From Candidatus Methylomirabilota bacterium (GTDB lineage Bacteria > Methylomirabilota > Methylomirabilia > Methylomirabilales > CSP1-5), in assembly GCA_023249165.1 (NCBI GenBank), contig JAHFDE010000017.1, positions 4,971 through 20,995 of the forward strand: a stretch of 16,025 nt of DNA, written 5' to 3'. Numbering within the stretch: the first letter of the stretch is position 1; the number at the start of each line of letters is the position of its first letter. The notes beneath the pieces were generated by a model. The model saw only the letters and a list, made by a program, of their open reading frames with translations, was not told the origin of the DNA and searched no databases. A program made the position numbers and the translations under genes. Positions 8,501-14,492 of this stretch are shown one piece after another.

Positions 8501-9097
8501 GACAGGAAGAGTGTCACCGGGCAGACCAGCCTTTGGGGAACCGTGACGGCCGGAGGGAGCCGCTGGGCAGAGCTCAGGCAGTCCCTGGGGGGGAAGCTCC
8601 AGCTGGCCTTGAAGGACGGGAAGATCCTCGGTTTCACCGTCGTGGCCAACATCCTGCGGATCCTCAATCTGACCCCGGACCCCGTGAAAGGGGTTCCCTA
8701 CGATTCCCTCAGGGCGACCTTCGAGCTGAAGCAGGAGATCTTGGAGACCCGGAATCTCACGTTCGTCTCGGACACGATCAAGATTGGCGGCGTCGGCACC
8801 ATCGACCTGGGGCGCAAAGAAGTCGATATGCTCCTCGCGGTGCAGCCGCTGCGCACGGTGGATAAGGTGATCAATGCCCTGAAGTTGAGCAGGATCCCTG
8901 TCCTCGGCCGCCTCCTCTTCGGGAAGGAGCGGAGTGTGCTCGTAGTCGCTATCAAGGTCGAGGGGCCGCTGCATGAGCCCGAGGTCGCTCCGGTGCCCGA
9001 GGAGTCCCTCGGACGGGGGATACTCGGTATCTTCCGTCGCCTGTTCGAACTGCCGGGGGAGCTGGCCCCCAACCGCAAGTCCAGCGCTTCGAAGTGA
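5582..9097 (+). CDS. Large AsmA-like protein (YhdP/TamB-type envelope protein)
   Basis: A 1171-residue protein with one N-terminal membrane anchor (about 13-40, basic MRLGQRRRVRGG before it) and a very long periplasmic region of repeated short beta-strands. Patterns such as VRTVVLLRPVIDLPEG, GTLTWDAPRL and GSGLLRLGEPGV are typical of repeating-beta-groove proteins. The last part (about 985-1135) matches the AsmA-like C-terminal region. It holds KDGKILGFTVVANILRILNL, then FVSDTIKIGGVGTIDLGRKE, then AVQPLRTVDKVINALKLSRI ahead of IPVLGRLLFG. E. coli YhdP (about 1266 aa), TamB and AsmA are thought to form hydrophobic grooves bridging inner and outer membranes for phospholipid flow. Position after mlaE-F-D supports a lipid-transport role, but this is inference. 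The start ATG 5582 has AGGGG at 5570-5574. The 120-base gap before it shows no clear promoter or terminator. Assignment to YhdP rather than another AsmA-clan group is uncertain. Confidence 0.8.
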   Translation: MRLGQRRRVRGGLQIAARLLFGLFLFLTLADAGLHLALSTEGVQQLLRPRVEGALSHELERQVRVGTIALSPFLNFLELRQVTVTGPGGAADVEVDRVRLYPDLRRLLGRELVVRTVVLLRPVIDLPEGPPSMPGRPEVVLRIQYLLALPVDRLEIRQGQLTAGREGRIWSAEGLHVDLWREKAEIRGDLRIAEGVLRLSEEPVRWGPVQATLVLEEHDLVVALEVGLEGGALGAIGRVRDVFRAPRLALDVGGQLPFSLYFPSPGTIQLAGQLTGSPEDPRFQGVAHLEGGPWPDLGITLLADREGIRSQGVRFLAVPSDLSGGFELRWKDLSYDAQIRGRGLDLKLFRVPGLARLPLTGKVTLEGLAAGRGLTAAGMTGQVTFRVTSLKRRGQLSGGGMVEGYVKAHGGRLSLERLQVDLPPNRLIMQGSLGKELHLEVSGKAPRVDLIGHLLGARDVGGKGEVAGQVTGSVGAPAFRGTLTWDAPRLLGVDLDRIRGAITVTERMLYAPHLVVTRGKGTGIIRLRMTLPEEEKALDLEQDLRIQAEGQVNGALRDCLSLFVRGEIPVTGQLSLDGSVAGVPARLEGLGRVLVKDAVLWGEPWQVVEGDVRLEPDRLRFEGVRLLRGAEQVSGSGLLRLGEPGVSFRLAAPRLSLEGFRLFAGTGLTGTMQLEVEGEGSIDHPTIRGDYHLTALRYGTVPLGVGRGRLLLQDRKMTARLALPNQGYSILGSLQAISPYPYEVQVSMTEAELALLFALTGSPLLQGGTGTGSGTAAVGGDLAPHRLTKLALDLHAPSLRIRDHAFQMAEPLRIDLREETLTISSVAVTGKTGWLSARGHIAFGGAVDVGVQGKIPLALALYYPGIIGGGTGAGEFDVKTSGLWKAPRYTGWIKIAGGGFRLLDHPEPFQEIAGQVNFEDQKIHIPALEGRWAGGKVNVSGIASRGQGKGWRWAFDLLLDEARGERVFVRSEKDRKSVTGQTSLWGTVTAGGSRWAELRQSLGGKLQLALKDGKILGFTVVANILRILNLTPDPVKGVPYDSLRATFELKQEILETRNLTFVSDTIKIGGVGTIDLGRKEVDMLLAVQPLRTVDKVINALKLSRIPVLGRLLFGKERSVLVVAIKVEGPLHEPEVAPVPEESLGRGILGIFRRLFELPGELAPNRKSSASK

Positions 9098-9111
9098 TTC
9101 GGTCGCCGAGA

Positions 9112-9141
9112 TTGACCCGCCCGGGGTTTTTCTGGTAAAAA
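9112..9141 (+). promoter_or_regulatory. Candidate extended -10 promoter for rfaE2-mfd-parvulin operon
   Basis: TTGACC (9112-9117, 5 of 6 to the -35 consensus) is followed after 18 bases by TAAAAA (9136-9141, 4 of 6 to the -10). A TG at 9133-9134 one base before it fits an extended -10 element. It lies just 15 bases after the stop of the AsmA-like gene and about 200 bases before the rfaE2 start, where a new transcription unit is expected because the genes beyond are tightly chained. The match is by eye only. Confidence 0.45.
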
Positions 9142-9339
9142 GGGGGCCGGTACCATCGGCGGCCTAGAGTGGTCCTGCCTTCGTTCCTCCCAGTGTCTCG
9201 TCGCCTTGCTCTCGGCGACCGAGGCGCGTGCTCCTCTCATATCAGGTTCCGGGAGTTCGTTGCACTGGGGGCGAGGCACTCTCTAGCCGGAAGAGAGACG
9301 GACGAGGCGCTGAAGCCCATCGACCTCGAAGGGGGCGAA
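9142..9339 (+). other. Untranslated leader upstream of rfaE2 with two small hairpins
   Basis: About 200 bases with no convincing gene lie between the candidate promoter and rfaE2. Two inverted repeats are visible. CTCGTCGCC (9198-9206) pairs with GGCGACCGAG (9215-9224) with one bulged base, and CTCTCT (9279-9284) pairs with AGAGAG (9292-9297). The rfaE2 frame is open back to GTG 9169, but the extra 57 residues would not belong to the enzyme family and have no ribosome binding site. I do not recognise a known riboswitch. Confidence 0.35.
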
Positions 9340-9831
9340 ATGCCGGCGGGGTATGCGGGAAAGCTCAAGGCGCTCGAGGAGCTCGTGCCCATCGTGCGCG
9401 ACCTCCGGCGGCAGGGGAAGCGGGTGGTCTTCACCAACGGGTGCTTTGACCTGCTGCACCACGGTCACGTCCGGTACCTGGATCAGGCCAAGGCCTTGGG
9501 GGATGTGCTCGTCGTGGCCATCAACAGTGATGCATCGGTCCGCGCGCTGAAAGGGCCGGATCGACCTGTGATGTCTCACGCGGAGCGATCCGAGGTGATC
9601 GCCGCCCTGGCCGCGGTCGATTATGTTCTGATCTTTGAAGAGCTCGACCCGGAGAAGCTGATTCGGGCGCTCGAGCCGGACCTCCTGGTGAAGGGGGGGG
9701 ATTGGCCGGTGGATCAGGTGGTCGGCCGACAGATTGTCGAAGGTCGGGGGGGGCGAGTCTGTACCCTCCCCTATGTGGAGGGGGCGTCGAGCAGCCAGCT
9801 CCTCCGCCGCATCCGGGAAGGTAAGGGATGA
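9340..9831 (+). CDS. rfaE2: D-glycero-beta-D-manno-heptose 1-phosphate adenylyltransferase (RfaE2)
   Basis: Cytoplasmic enzyme that adenylylates heptose 1-phosphate to ADP-heptose for the LPS inner core. It is the 163-residue stand-alone form of the C-terminal half of E. coli HldE, so the heptose kinase (RfaE1) should be encoded elsewhere. The cytidylyltransferase fold is marked by FTNGCFDLLHHGHVRYL (31-47) with the catalytic HxGH at 40-43. AINSDASVRALKGPDRP (60-76) follows. LLVKGGDW is at 115-122, and the closing SSSQLLRRI (150-158) is the counterpart of the ISSTxxR nucleotide-binding motif. ATG 9340 is preferred (AGGGGGCGA just upstream, normal length). The stop overlaps the mfd start as ATGA, so LPS precursor synthesis and transcription-coupled repair genes are translated together. 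Confidence 0.93.
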   Translation: MPAGYAGKLKALEELVPIVRDLRRQGKRVVFTNGCFDLLHHGHVRYLDQAKALGDVLVVAINSDASVRALKGPDRPVMSHAERSEVIAALAAVDYVLIFEELDPEKLIRALEPDLLVKGGDWPVDQVVGRQIVEGRGGRVCTLPYVEGASSSQLLRRIREGKG

Positions 9832-12800
9832 TCACGGGACGACTTGCTGATGTCCAGGTGCCTGGGCTTCAGGAGGGGCTGCCGGATCTGATCGGAGACG
9901 GCGGCACGCTCAGCCTGTGCGGTCTTTGGGGGGGCGCCCGCACGCTGGTGGTGGCGGAGGTGGCCCGGGCACTGAGGCGTCCACTCGTGGTGGTGGCGAC
10001 GACGCTCAGGGAGGCCGAGGAGCTCACGGCGGATCTTCGCTTCTTCCTCGATCGAGACCGCGTGCACCTCTTTCCGGAGCCCGAGGTCCCCCCATTTCAA
10101 CCCGTCTCGCCCCCCCTCGAGGTCCGCGCAGAACGGATGCAGCGTCTCCGCGAACTGCGGGACGAGGCGCTGAAGGCGCTCGTCCTACCCCTTCACGCCC
10201 TCTTTCGTCGCCTCCTTCCCCCCGAGGCGCTCGATGGAGCCACCCTGCACCTCTATCCCCACCGGATCGTCCCTCTCGAGCAGGTGGTCGAGGTGCTCGA
10301 GATCGGCGGCTATCGGTCGGTCCCCCAGGTTGAGCAGGCGGGAGAGTATAGCCGCCGGGGAGGGATCCTGGACATTGGCCTTTCCCATCTCTCACATCCG
10401 GTCCGCATTGAGTTCTTTGGGGACGAGATCGAGTCGATCCGGGCCTTTGATGTCGGGACGCAACGCTCGCTGTCTGGCCCCGACCCCTCGACCCGCTCGG
10501 GGCTAGAGCGCGTCGAGGGGTCGGACCCCCGACGGCCTGACGGGGTGACCGTCCTTCCTCTTTCGGAGATTCTCTTGAGCCGGGAGGCTCGAGGGCTTGC
10601 CCAGGAGCGGACGATGGAGAAGGACACTCCGCTCCTGCGGGAGGCGGTCGAGGGGGGGAGGCTCGGGCCGGGGACCGAGCGGTATCTCCCCTACTTCTAT
10701 CGACGAACAGTGCCTCTGTGGGAGTATTTTGCCCCCGGGACGATTCTCGTCTGGGACGATCCGGATCAGCTCACGGCGGCGGGTGGGATGATGGACAGGC
10801 TGCTCACAGAGGAGCACGCGCGACATCAGTCGGAAGGGCTTCCGTCGCTCACGGCGACCCACGTGCAGTGGACCGAGATTCACGCGGCGCTAGGGTCGCG
10901 GCCCCGGATCAATCTGCATCCGTTTGGACCGCCCCCGGGACAGGAGGGCGCGCCGCTGGTCTTTGAGACCGCGCAGATGCCGTCCTACCAGGGACGGTTC
11001 GACCCCCTGGTGCGCGATCTTGGCCTCTGGCGTCGGGAGGGACGCGCCATCACCCTCGTGGCCAAGGGACGGGCCCAGGCCGAGCGACTCTCAGAGGTCC
11101 TCCGCCAGCATGACCTCGGGGCGAGCCTCAGCGAGGGGCCGCCCGTCGCCGGACGGATCCAGATCCGGGAAGGCGGACTCAGCGCCGGTTTTCACTTTGC
11201 GCCACTCAGACAGACGTATCTGACGGAGGCCGAGATCTTTGGCCCGCGCCGGGCGGTTGCGGTCCGCCGGACGAAGATCCGCGAGGCCCGACCCTTCGCG
11301 GGATTCGAGGATGTGAAGCCAGGTGAGGTGGTGGTGCACGTGGATCACGGCATTGGCCGGTTTCACGGCCTGCGGCGGCTGACCACGGGCGAGGTGGAGG
11401 GAGATTACCTTCTCCTGGAATATGCGGGTGGCGATAAGCTGTACGTGCCGGTGGACAAGCTGCACCTCGTTCAGCGCTATGCCGGTGCAGACGGCGCCGC
11501 AGGCGGCCCTTCGGCAGTGAGCCCTTCGGTCTTGAGCTCAGGGTCGAAAGACTCAGGGCCGAACTGCCCCCCCCTCGATCGTTTGGGGTCGACGGCGTGG
11601 GCCCGGGCGAAGGAGCGGGTGCGGGCCTCCATTCGCGAGATGGCGGGGGAGCTGCTCCGGCTCTACGCCGCCCGGCAGGTGGCCGCAGGCCATGCCTTTG
11701 CTGCCGATACCCCCTGGCAGCGGGAGTTCGAAGCGGCCTTTCCCTTCGACGAGACACCGGATCAAGTCACGGCCATCCAGGCCGTCAAGGCCGATATGGA
11801 GCGGCCACAGCCCATGGACCGCCTCATCTGCGGCGATGTCGGCTACGGAAAGACCGAGGTGGCCATGCGGGCCGCGTTCAAGGCGGTGATGGACGGCACG
11901 CAGGTCGCCGTCCTTGTTCCCACGACCCTGTTAGCGCTGCAGCACTTCCAGTCGTTCTCGGATCGCTTCGCTCCCTTTCCGATCGTGGTGGAGATGCTCT
12001 CCCGGTTCCGCACGCGGGGGGAACAGCAGAAGGTCCTGCGCGGGCTGCGGGACGGGACCGTCGATGTGGTCATCGGCACCCACCGACTCTTGCAGACGGA
12101 CGTCCGGTTCCGCGACCTGGGGCTCCTCGTCGTGGACGAAGAGCAGCGCTTTGGGGTGGGCGCCAAGGAGCGGCTGAAACAGTTCCGCACCGAGGTCGAT
12201 GTGCTTACCCTCACCGCCACCCCGATTCCCCGGACCCTCCACATGTCAATGCTGGGGGTCCGGGATGTCTCTACCATCGAGACCCCGCCCGAGGACCGGC
12301 TGAGCATTCGCACCACCGTCACCCGCTTCGACGCCGAGGTGATCCGGCGGGCTGTCGAGGAAGAGATCGGCCGAGGCGGCCAGGTCTTCTTCGTCCACAA
12401 CCGGGTGGAGAGCATCCACGCGGTGGCGCGATTCCTGAAGCGCCTCCTCCCCCACGTGAAGATCGCCGTGGCCCATGGCCAGATGACCGAGGAGGCTCTG
12501 GAGCGGGTCATGTGCGACTTTTACGCCAGGCGGTACCAACTCCTCTGCTCGACGGCCATCATCGAGTCGGGCCTCGACATCCCGACGGCCAACACCATCA
12601 TCATCAATCGAGCGGATCGCTTTGGCCTGGCCCAGCTCTATCAACTCCGGGGCCGGGTCGGTCGGGACCGGTTCCGCGCGCATGCCTACCTCCTCGTCCC
12701 GCGAGAGGAGGCCCTGAATGAGAGCGCCCGGAAGCGGCTTCAGGTTATTGCCGAGCTGACGGAACTCGGATCCGGCTTCAAGATTGCCGCGAGGGACCTG

Positions 12801-13397
12801 GAGATCCGGGGGGCCGGCAATCTCCTCGGGCCCGAGCAGCACGGGCACATCAACGCGGTGGGGTTTGACCTCTACTGTCAGCTGATCCAGGAGACGGTCC
12901 GGGAACTCAAAGGGGCGGAGCAGGAAGCAGTGGTGGATCCGGTCCTGCGGCTCCCCATCGCGGCATCGATTCCCGAAACGTACGTGTCGGATGCCGCGGT
13001 CCGGCTGTCCCTGTACCGGCGCCTCTCGGTCGTCACCTCCTCCGCCGAGCGCGAGGAGTTCGCAGGGGAGCTCCAGGACCGGTTTGGCCCGCTGCCTCCG
13101 CCGGTGGAGCATCTGTTGGCTGTCGTCAAACTGAAGGCGGCGGCCCGGTCGCTCCGCATCAGGGAGATCGACGCCCGTCGCGAGGTCGTGCGGATCGCCT
13201 TCGGTGGAGCACCCCCCGTCCCCCCGGAGCGGGTCGTCGTCCTGCTCCGGGCGATGGGGGGCGCGCTTCGGTATGTGCCGGAGGATACCTTGGAGCTTTC
13301 GTGTGAGGGGGCGCCGGCGCTCGAGCGTCTTGTCAGGCTTCAGGCACTGATGGACCAGATGCGGGAGCCGTGCGGACGGACTGCGGGAGGGTCGTGA
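9828..13397 (+). CDS. mfd: Transcription-repair coupling factor Mfd with two repeat-derived insertions
   Basis: DNA translocase that removes stalled RNA polymerase and recruits UvrA, 1189 residues. Order: UvrB-like N-terminal module (about 1-340, with the usual degenerate Walker A), RNA-polymerase interaction domain from about 490 (VKPGEVVVHVDHGIGRFHG), then the RecG-like motor. The motor has Walker A GDVGYGKT (669-676), Walker B DEEQ (770-773), LTATPIPRTLHMSMLG, and GLDIPTANTIIINRADRFG before QLRGRVGR. The C-terminal TRCF domain (about 1010-1150) is intact. E. coli Mfd has 1148 residues; the difference is explained by two low-complexity insertions, residues about 217-239 and 556-580, each encoded by a palindrome. 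Both lie in loops between conserved blocks, so function is probably kept. Start ATG 9828 overlaps the rfaE2 stop; the stop overlaps the next gene (TGATG). Confidence 0.97.
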   Translation: MITGRLADVQVPGLQEGLPDLIGDGGTLSLCGLWGGARTLVVAEVARALRRPLVVVATTLREAEELTADLRFFLDRDRVHLFPEPEVPPFQPVSPPLEVRAERMQRLRELRDEALKALVLPLHALFRRLLPPEALDGATLHLYPHRIVPLEQVVEVLEIGGYRSVPQVEQAGEYSRRGGILDIGLSHLSHPVRIEFFGDEIESIRAFDVGTQRSLSGPDPSTRSGLERVEGSDPRRPDGVTVLPLSEILLSREARGLAQERTMEKDTPLLREAVEGGRLGPGTERYLPYFYRRTVPLWEYFAPGTILVWDDPDQLTAAGGMMDRLLTEEHARHQSEGLPSLTATHVQWTEIHAALGSRPRINLHPFGPPPGQEGAPLVFETAQMPSYQGRFDPLVRDLGLWRREGRAITLVAKGRAQAERLSEVLRQHDLGASLSEGPPVAGRIQIREGGLSAGFHFAPLRQTYLTEAEIFGPRRAVAVRRTKIREARPFAGFEDVKPGEVVVHVDHGIGRFHGLRRLTTGEVEGDYLLLEYAGGDKLYVPVDKLHLVQRYAGADGAAGGPSAVSPSVLSSGSKDSGPNCPPLDRLGSTAWARAKERVRASIREMAGELLRLYAARQVAAGHAFAADTPWQREFEAAFPFDETPDQVTAIQAVKADMERPQPMDRLICGDVGYGKTEVAMRAAFKAVMDGTQVAVLVPTTLLALQHFQSFSDRFAPFPIVVEMLSRFRTRGEQQKVLRGLRDGTVDVVIGTHRLLQTDVRFRDLGLLVVDEEQRFGVGAKERLKQFRTEVDVLTLTATPIPRTLHMSMLGVRDVSTIETPPEDRLSIRTTVTRFDAEVIRRAVEEEIGRGGQVFFVHNRVESIHAVARFLKRLLPHVKIAVAHGQMTEEALERVMCDFYARRYQLLCSTAIIESGLDIPTANTIIINRADRFGLAQLYQLRGRVGRDRFRAHAYLLVPREEALNESARKRLQVIAELTELGSGFKIAARDLEIRGAGNLLGPEQHGHINAVGFDLYCQLIQETVRELKGAEQEAVVDPVLRLPIAASIPETYVSDAAVRLSLYRRLSVVTSSAEREEFAGELQDRFGPLPPPVEHLLAVVKLKAAARSLRIREIDARREVVRIAFGGAPPVPPERVVVLLRAMGGALRYVPEDTLELSCEGAPALERLVRLQALMDQMREPCGRTAGGS
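10480..10524. repeat. In-frame palindrome inside mfd, N-terminal module
   Basis: The arms CCGACCCCTCGACCCGCTC (10480-10498) and GAGCGCGTCGAGGGGTCGG (10506-10524) pair at 18 of 19 positions around a 7-base loop (GGGGCTA); the outer 13 pairs are perfect. It encodes Mfd residues 218-232 (PDPSTRSGLERVEGS) in a stretch of about 23 residues between the conserved FDVGTQRSL and VTVLPLSEIL. In E. coli Mfd the same blocks are joined by only about six residues. Such a stem is far stronger than coding sequence needs, which points to an inserted repeat element rather than chance. Confidence 0.85.
11505..11568. repeat. In-frame palindrome of four 15-base units inside mfd linker
   Basis: A 64-base imperfect palindrome centred on GAGCTC (11534-11539), with 23 of 32 arm positions pairing. 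It consists of two direct 15-base units beginning GCCCTTCGG (11506 and 11521), then two inverted ones beginning TCAGGG (11538 and 11553). Because 15 is a multiple of three the frame stays open, giving PSAVS, PSVLS, SGSKD and SGPNC-like pentapeptides. It sits between RYAGAD and PPLDRLGS, the linker from the polymerase-interaction domain to the motor, and adds about 20 residues relative to E. coli. The TTCG-(N)-GCTCAGGG pattern resembles palindromic repeats I have seen scattered in several uncultured phyla; that link is from memory. Confidence 0.8.
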
Positions 13398-14374
13398 TGC
13401 GCCGATACCGAACGATACTGCTCCCTGCGCTCCTCCTCGGGGGACAGGTGGCGGCGGCGGGGCAGGCGGTCCTCATCGATAAAGTGGTGGCTGTGGTGAA
13501 CGACGAGGTGATTACCCTGAGCGAGATCCAGAAGGAGGGGAAGCCCCTCATTCAACGGATCCGCGAGGAGCTGGGTGAGGACACCCGCGCGAGCCAGATG
13601 CAGATTACCCAGCGGCAGATCCTCGATGCCCTGATCCTTCGCCGGTTGCAGCTCCAGGAGGCGAAGAAGGAAAAAGTCGTCGTGGAGCAGTCCGAGGTGA
13701 CGGCGACCATAGAACAGATCAAGAAGGAGCATGGAATTACCACCGATGCCCGGTTCAGCGAGGCCCTCGCGCGGGAGAATCTCACCCTGGAGGAGTTCAG
13801 GACCAAGGTGTGGGAACAGCTCACGGTGGATCGCCTGATCACCCGGAAGGTGCGCACCGGCATTGTCGTGTCCGACGAGGAGGTAGCACGGTATTCGCCG
13901 GCGCCGGCCGGTGAGTCTCAGCAGCCCTCGTCCGTGCGGATCCGGCATATCTTCATCGGGATCCCCGGGGAGCCCTCCCCCGAGGACGTGGCGCGCGCCC
14001 GGACCCGGGCCGCGGAGGCGTCGGAACGGCTCAAGGGTGGGGGCGACTTTGGGAGAGTCGCCGCGGAGTATTCCGACGGCGCGGCGGCCCAGCAGGGTGG
14101 TGACGTGGGGGTCATCCGACAAGGAGACATGGATCCCGCCCTAGAGACGGTCGCCTTTTCGCTCAAGCCAGGGAGCATCAGCGATATTATCCAGACCGCG
14201 GGTGGCTTCCATATCATCAAGGTCGAGGAGCGGATGGCCGGCGATACCTCGACTGCCGAAGCCCGCGAGCGGATTCGCCAGCGCGTGTTCCTCGAGAAGT
14301 TCACGCAACGCATGAATGCATATCTGGCTGAGCTCAAACAGAAGGCCTATATCCAGGTCCGCCTCGACCAGTAG
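13397..14374 (+). CDS. SurA-like periplasmic peptidyl-prolyl isomerase with one parvulin domain
   Basis: Exported chaperone/PPIase for outer-membrane proteins, 325 residues. The signal peptide is MRRYRTILLPALLLGGQVAAAGQA with cleavage probably after one of the alanines near 20-24. The SurA N-domain begins IDKVVAVVNDEVITLSEI (27-44) and continues through the helices ILDALILRRLQLQEA (75-89) and LEEFRTKVWEQLTVDRLI (131-148). A single parvulin domain spans about 180-278: RIRHIFIGIP, DFGRVAAEYSDGAAAQQGGD, then IIQTAGGFHIIKVEE. A C-terminal helix (about 285-315) completes the chaperone core. E. coli SurA (428 aa) has two parvulin domains; one-domain forms are common in other phyla. ATG 13397 shares one base with the mfd stop and has GGGAGGG at 13385-13391, so it is preferred to the upstream in-frame GTG 13370. 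Confidence 0.9.
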   Translation: MRRYRTILLPALLLGGQVAAAGQAVLIDKVVAVVNDEVITLSEIQKEGKPLIQRIREELGEDTRASQMQITQRQILDALILRRLQLQEAKKEKVVVEQSEVTATIEQIKKEHGITTDARFSEALARENLTLEEFRTKVWEQLTVDRLITRKVRTGIVVSDEEVARYSPAPAGESQQPSSVRIRHIFIGIPGEPSPEDVARARTRAAEASERLKGGGDFGRVAAEYSDGAAAQQGGDVGVIRQGDMDPALETVAFSLKPGSISDIIQTAGGFHIIKVEERMAGDTSTAEARERIRQRVFLEKFTQRMNAYLAELKQKAYIQVRLDQ

Positions 14375-14380
14375 TTCATA

Positions 14381-14481
14381 GCAGTCAGCCGTCAGCAATC
14401 AGCAGTCGGCTTTGAAAAAGACTGACCGCTGTGACTGACGGCTTTAGAGCCGCTGACAGCTGACAGCGGACTGCTGACTGC
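14381..14481. repeat. Intergenic heptad-unit hairpin repeat, copy B (between convergent genes)
   Basis: This element fills most of the 118-base gap between the convergent parvulin and tsaD genes. The left arm (14381-14410, opening GCAGTCAGC) and the right arm (14449-14481, closing GCTGACTGC) pair over about 30 positions with roughly 23 matches. Both arms are made of the same 7-base GTCAGCA/GCTGACA units as copies A and C. The interior has TTGAAAAAGACTGAC, related to the loop of copies A and C, plus a second short inverted pair (GCCGTCAGC-like / ACTGACGGC). It may serve as a bidirectional transcription stop here, though no run of T residues follows the stem. Confidence 0.82.
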
Positions 14482-14492
14482 GTCTTGGGTGG

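Noticed and set aside
7259..8974. A 571-codon open frame on the minus strand, opposite the AsmA-like gene
   Set aside because: Its product is a low-complexity, charged, P/R/E/D-rich chain without domains, while the plus strand gives a coherent anchored AsmA-like protein. Long antisense frames are common in G+C-rich DNA.
9111..9133. A rho-independent terminator (CCCG-CC-CGGG then a T run) after the AsmA-like gene
   Set aside because: The stem would be only four pairs with a two-base loop. The same bases are better explained as a promoter spacer, though some termination there cannot be excluded.
9169..9339. GTG 9169 as the start of rfaE2, adding 57 residues
   Set aside because: The extra residues do not resemble the enzyme family, there is no ribosome binding site, and ATG 9340 gives the normal length of about 160 residues.
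11597..12721. A 374-codon plus-strand frame inside mfd
   Set aside because: It is an alternate reading of the Mfd motor region, rich in R/G/P/H, with no motif; the Mfd frame carries all helicase motifs through the same stretch.
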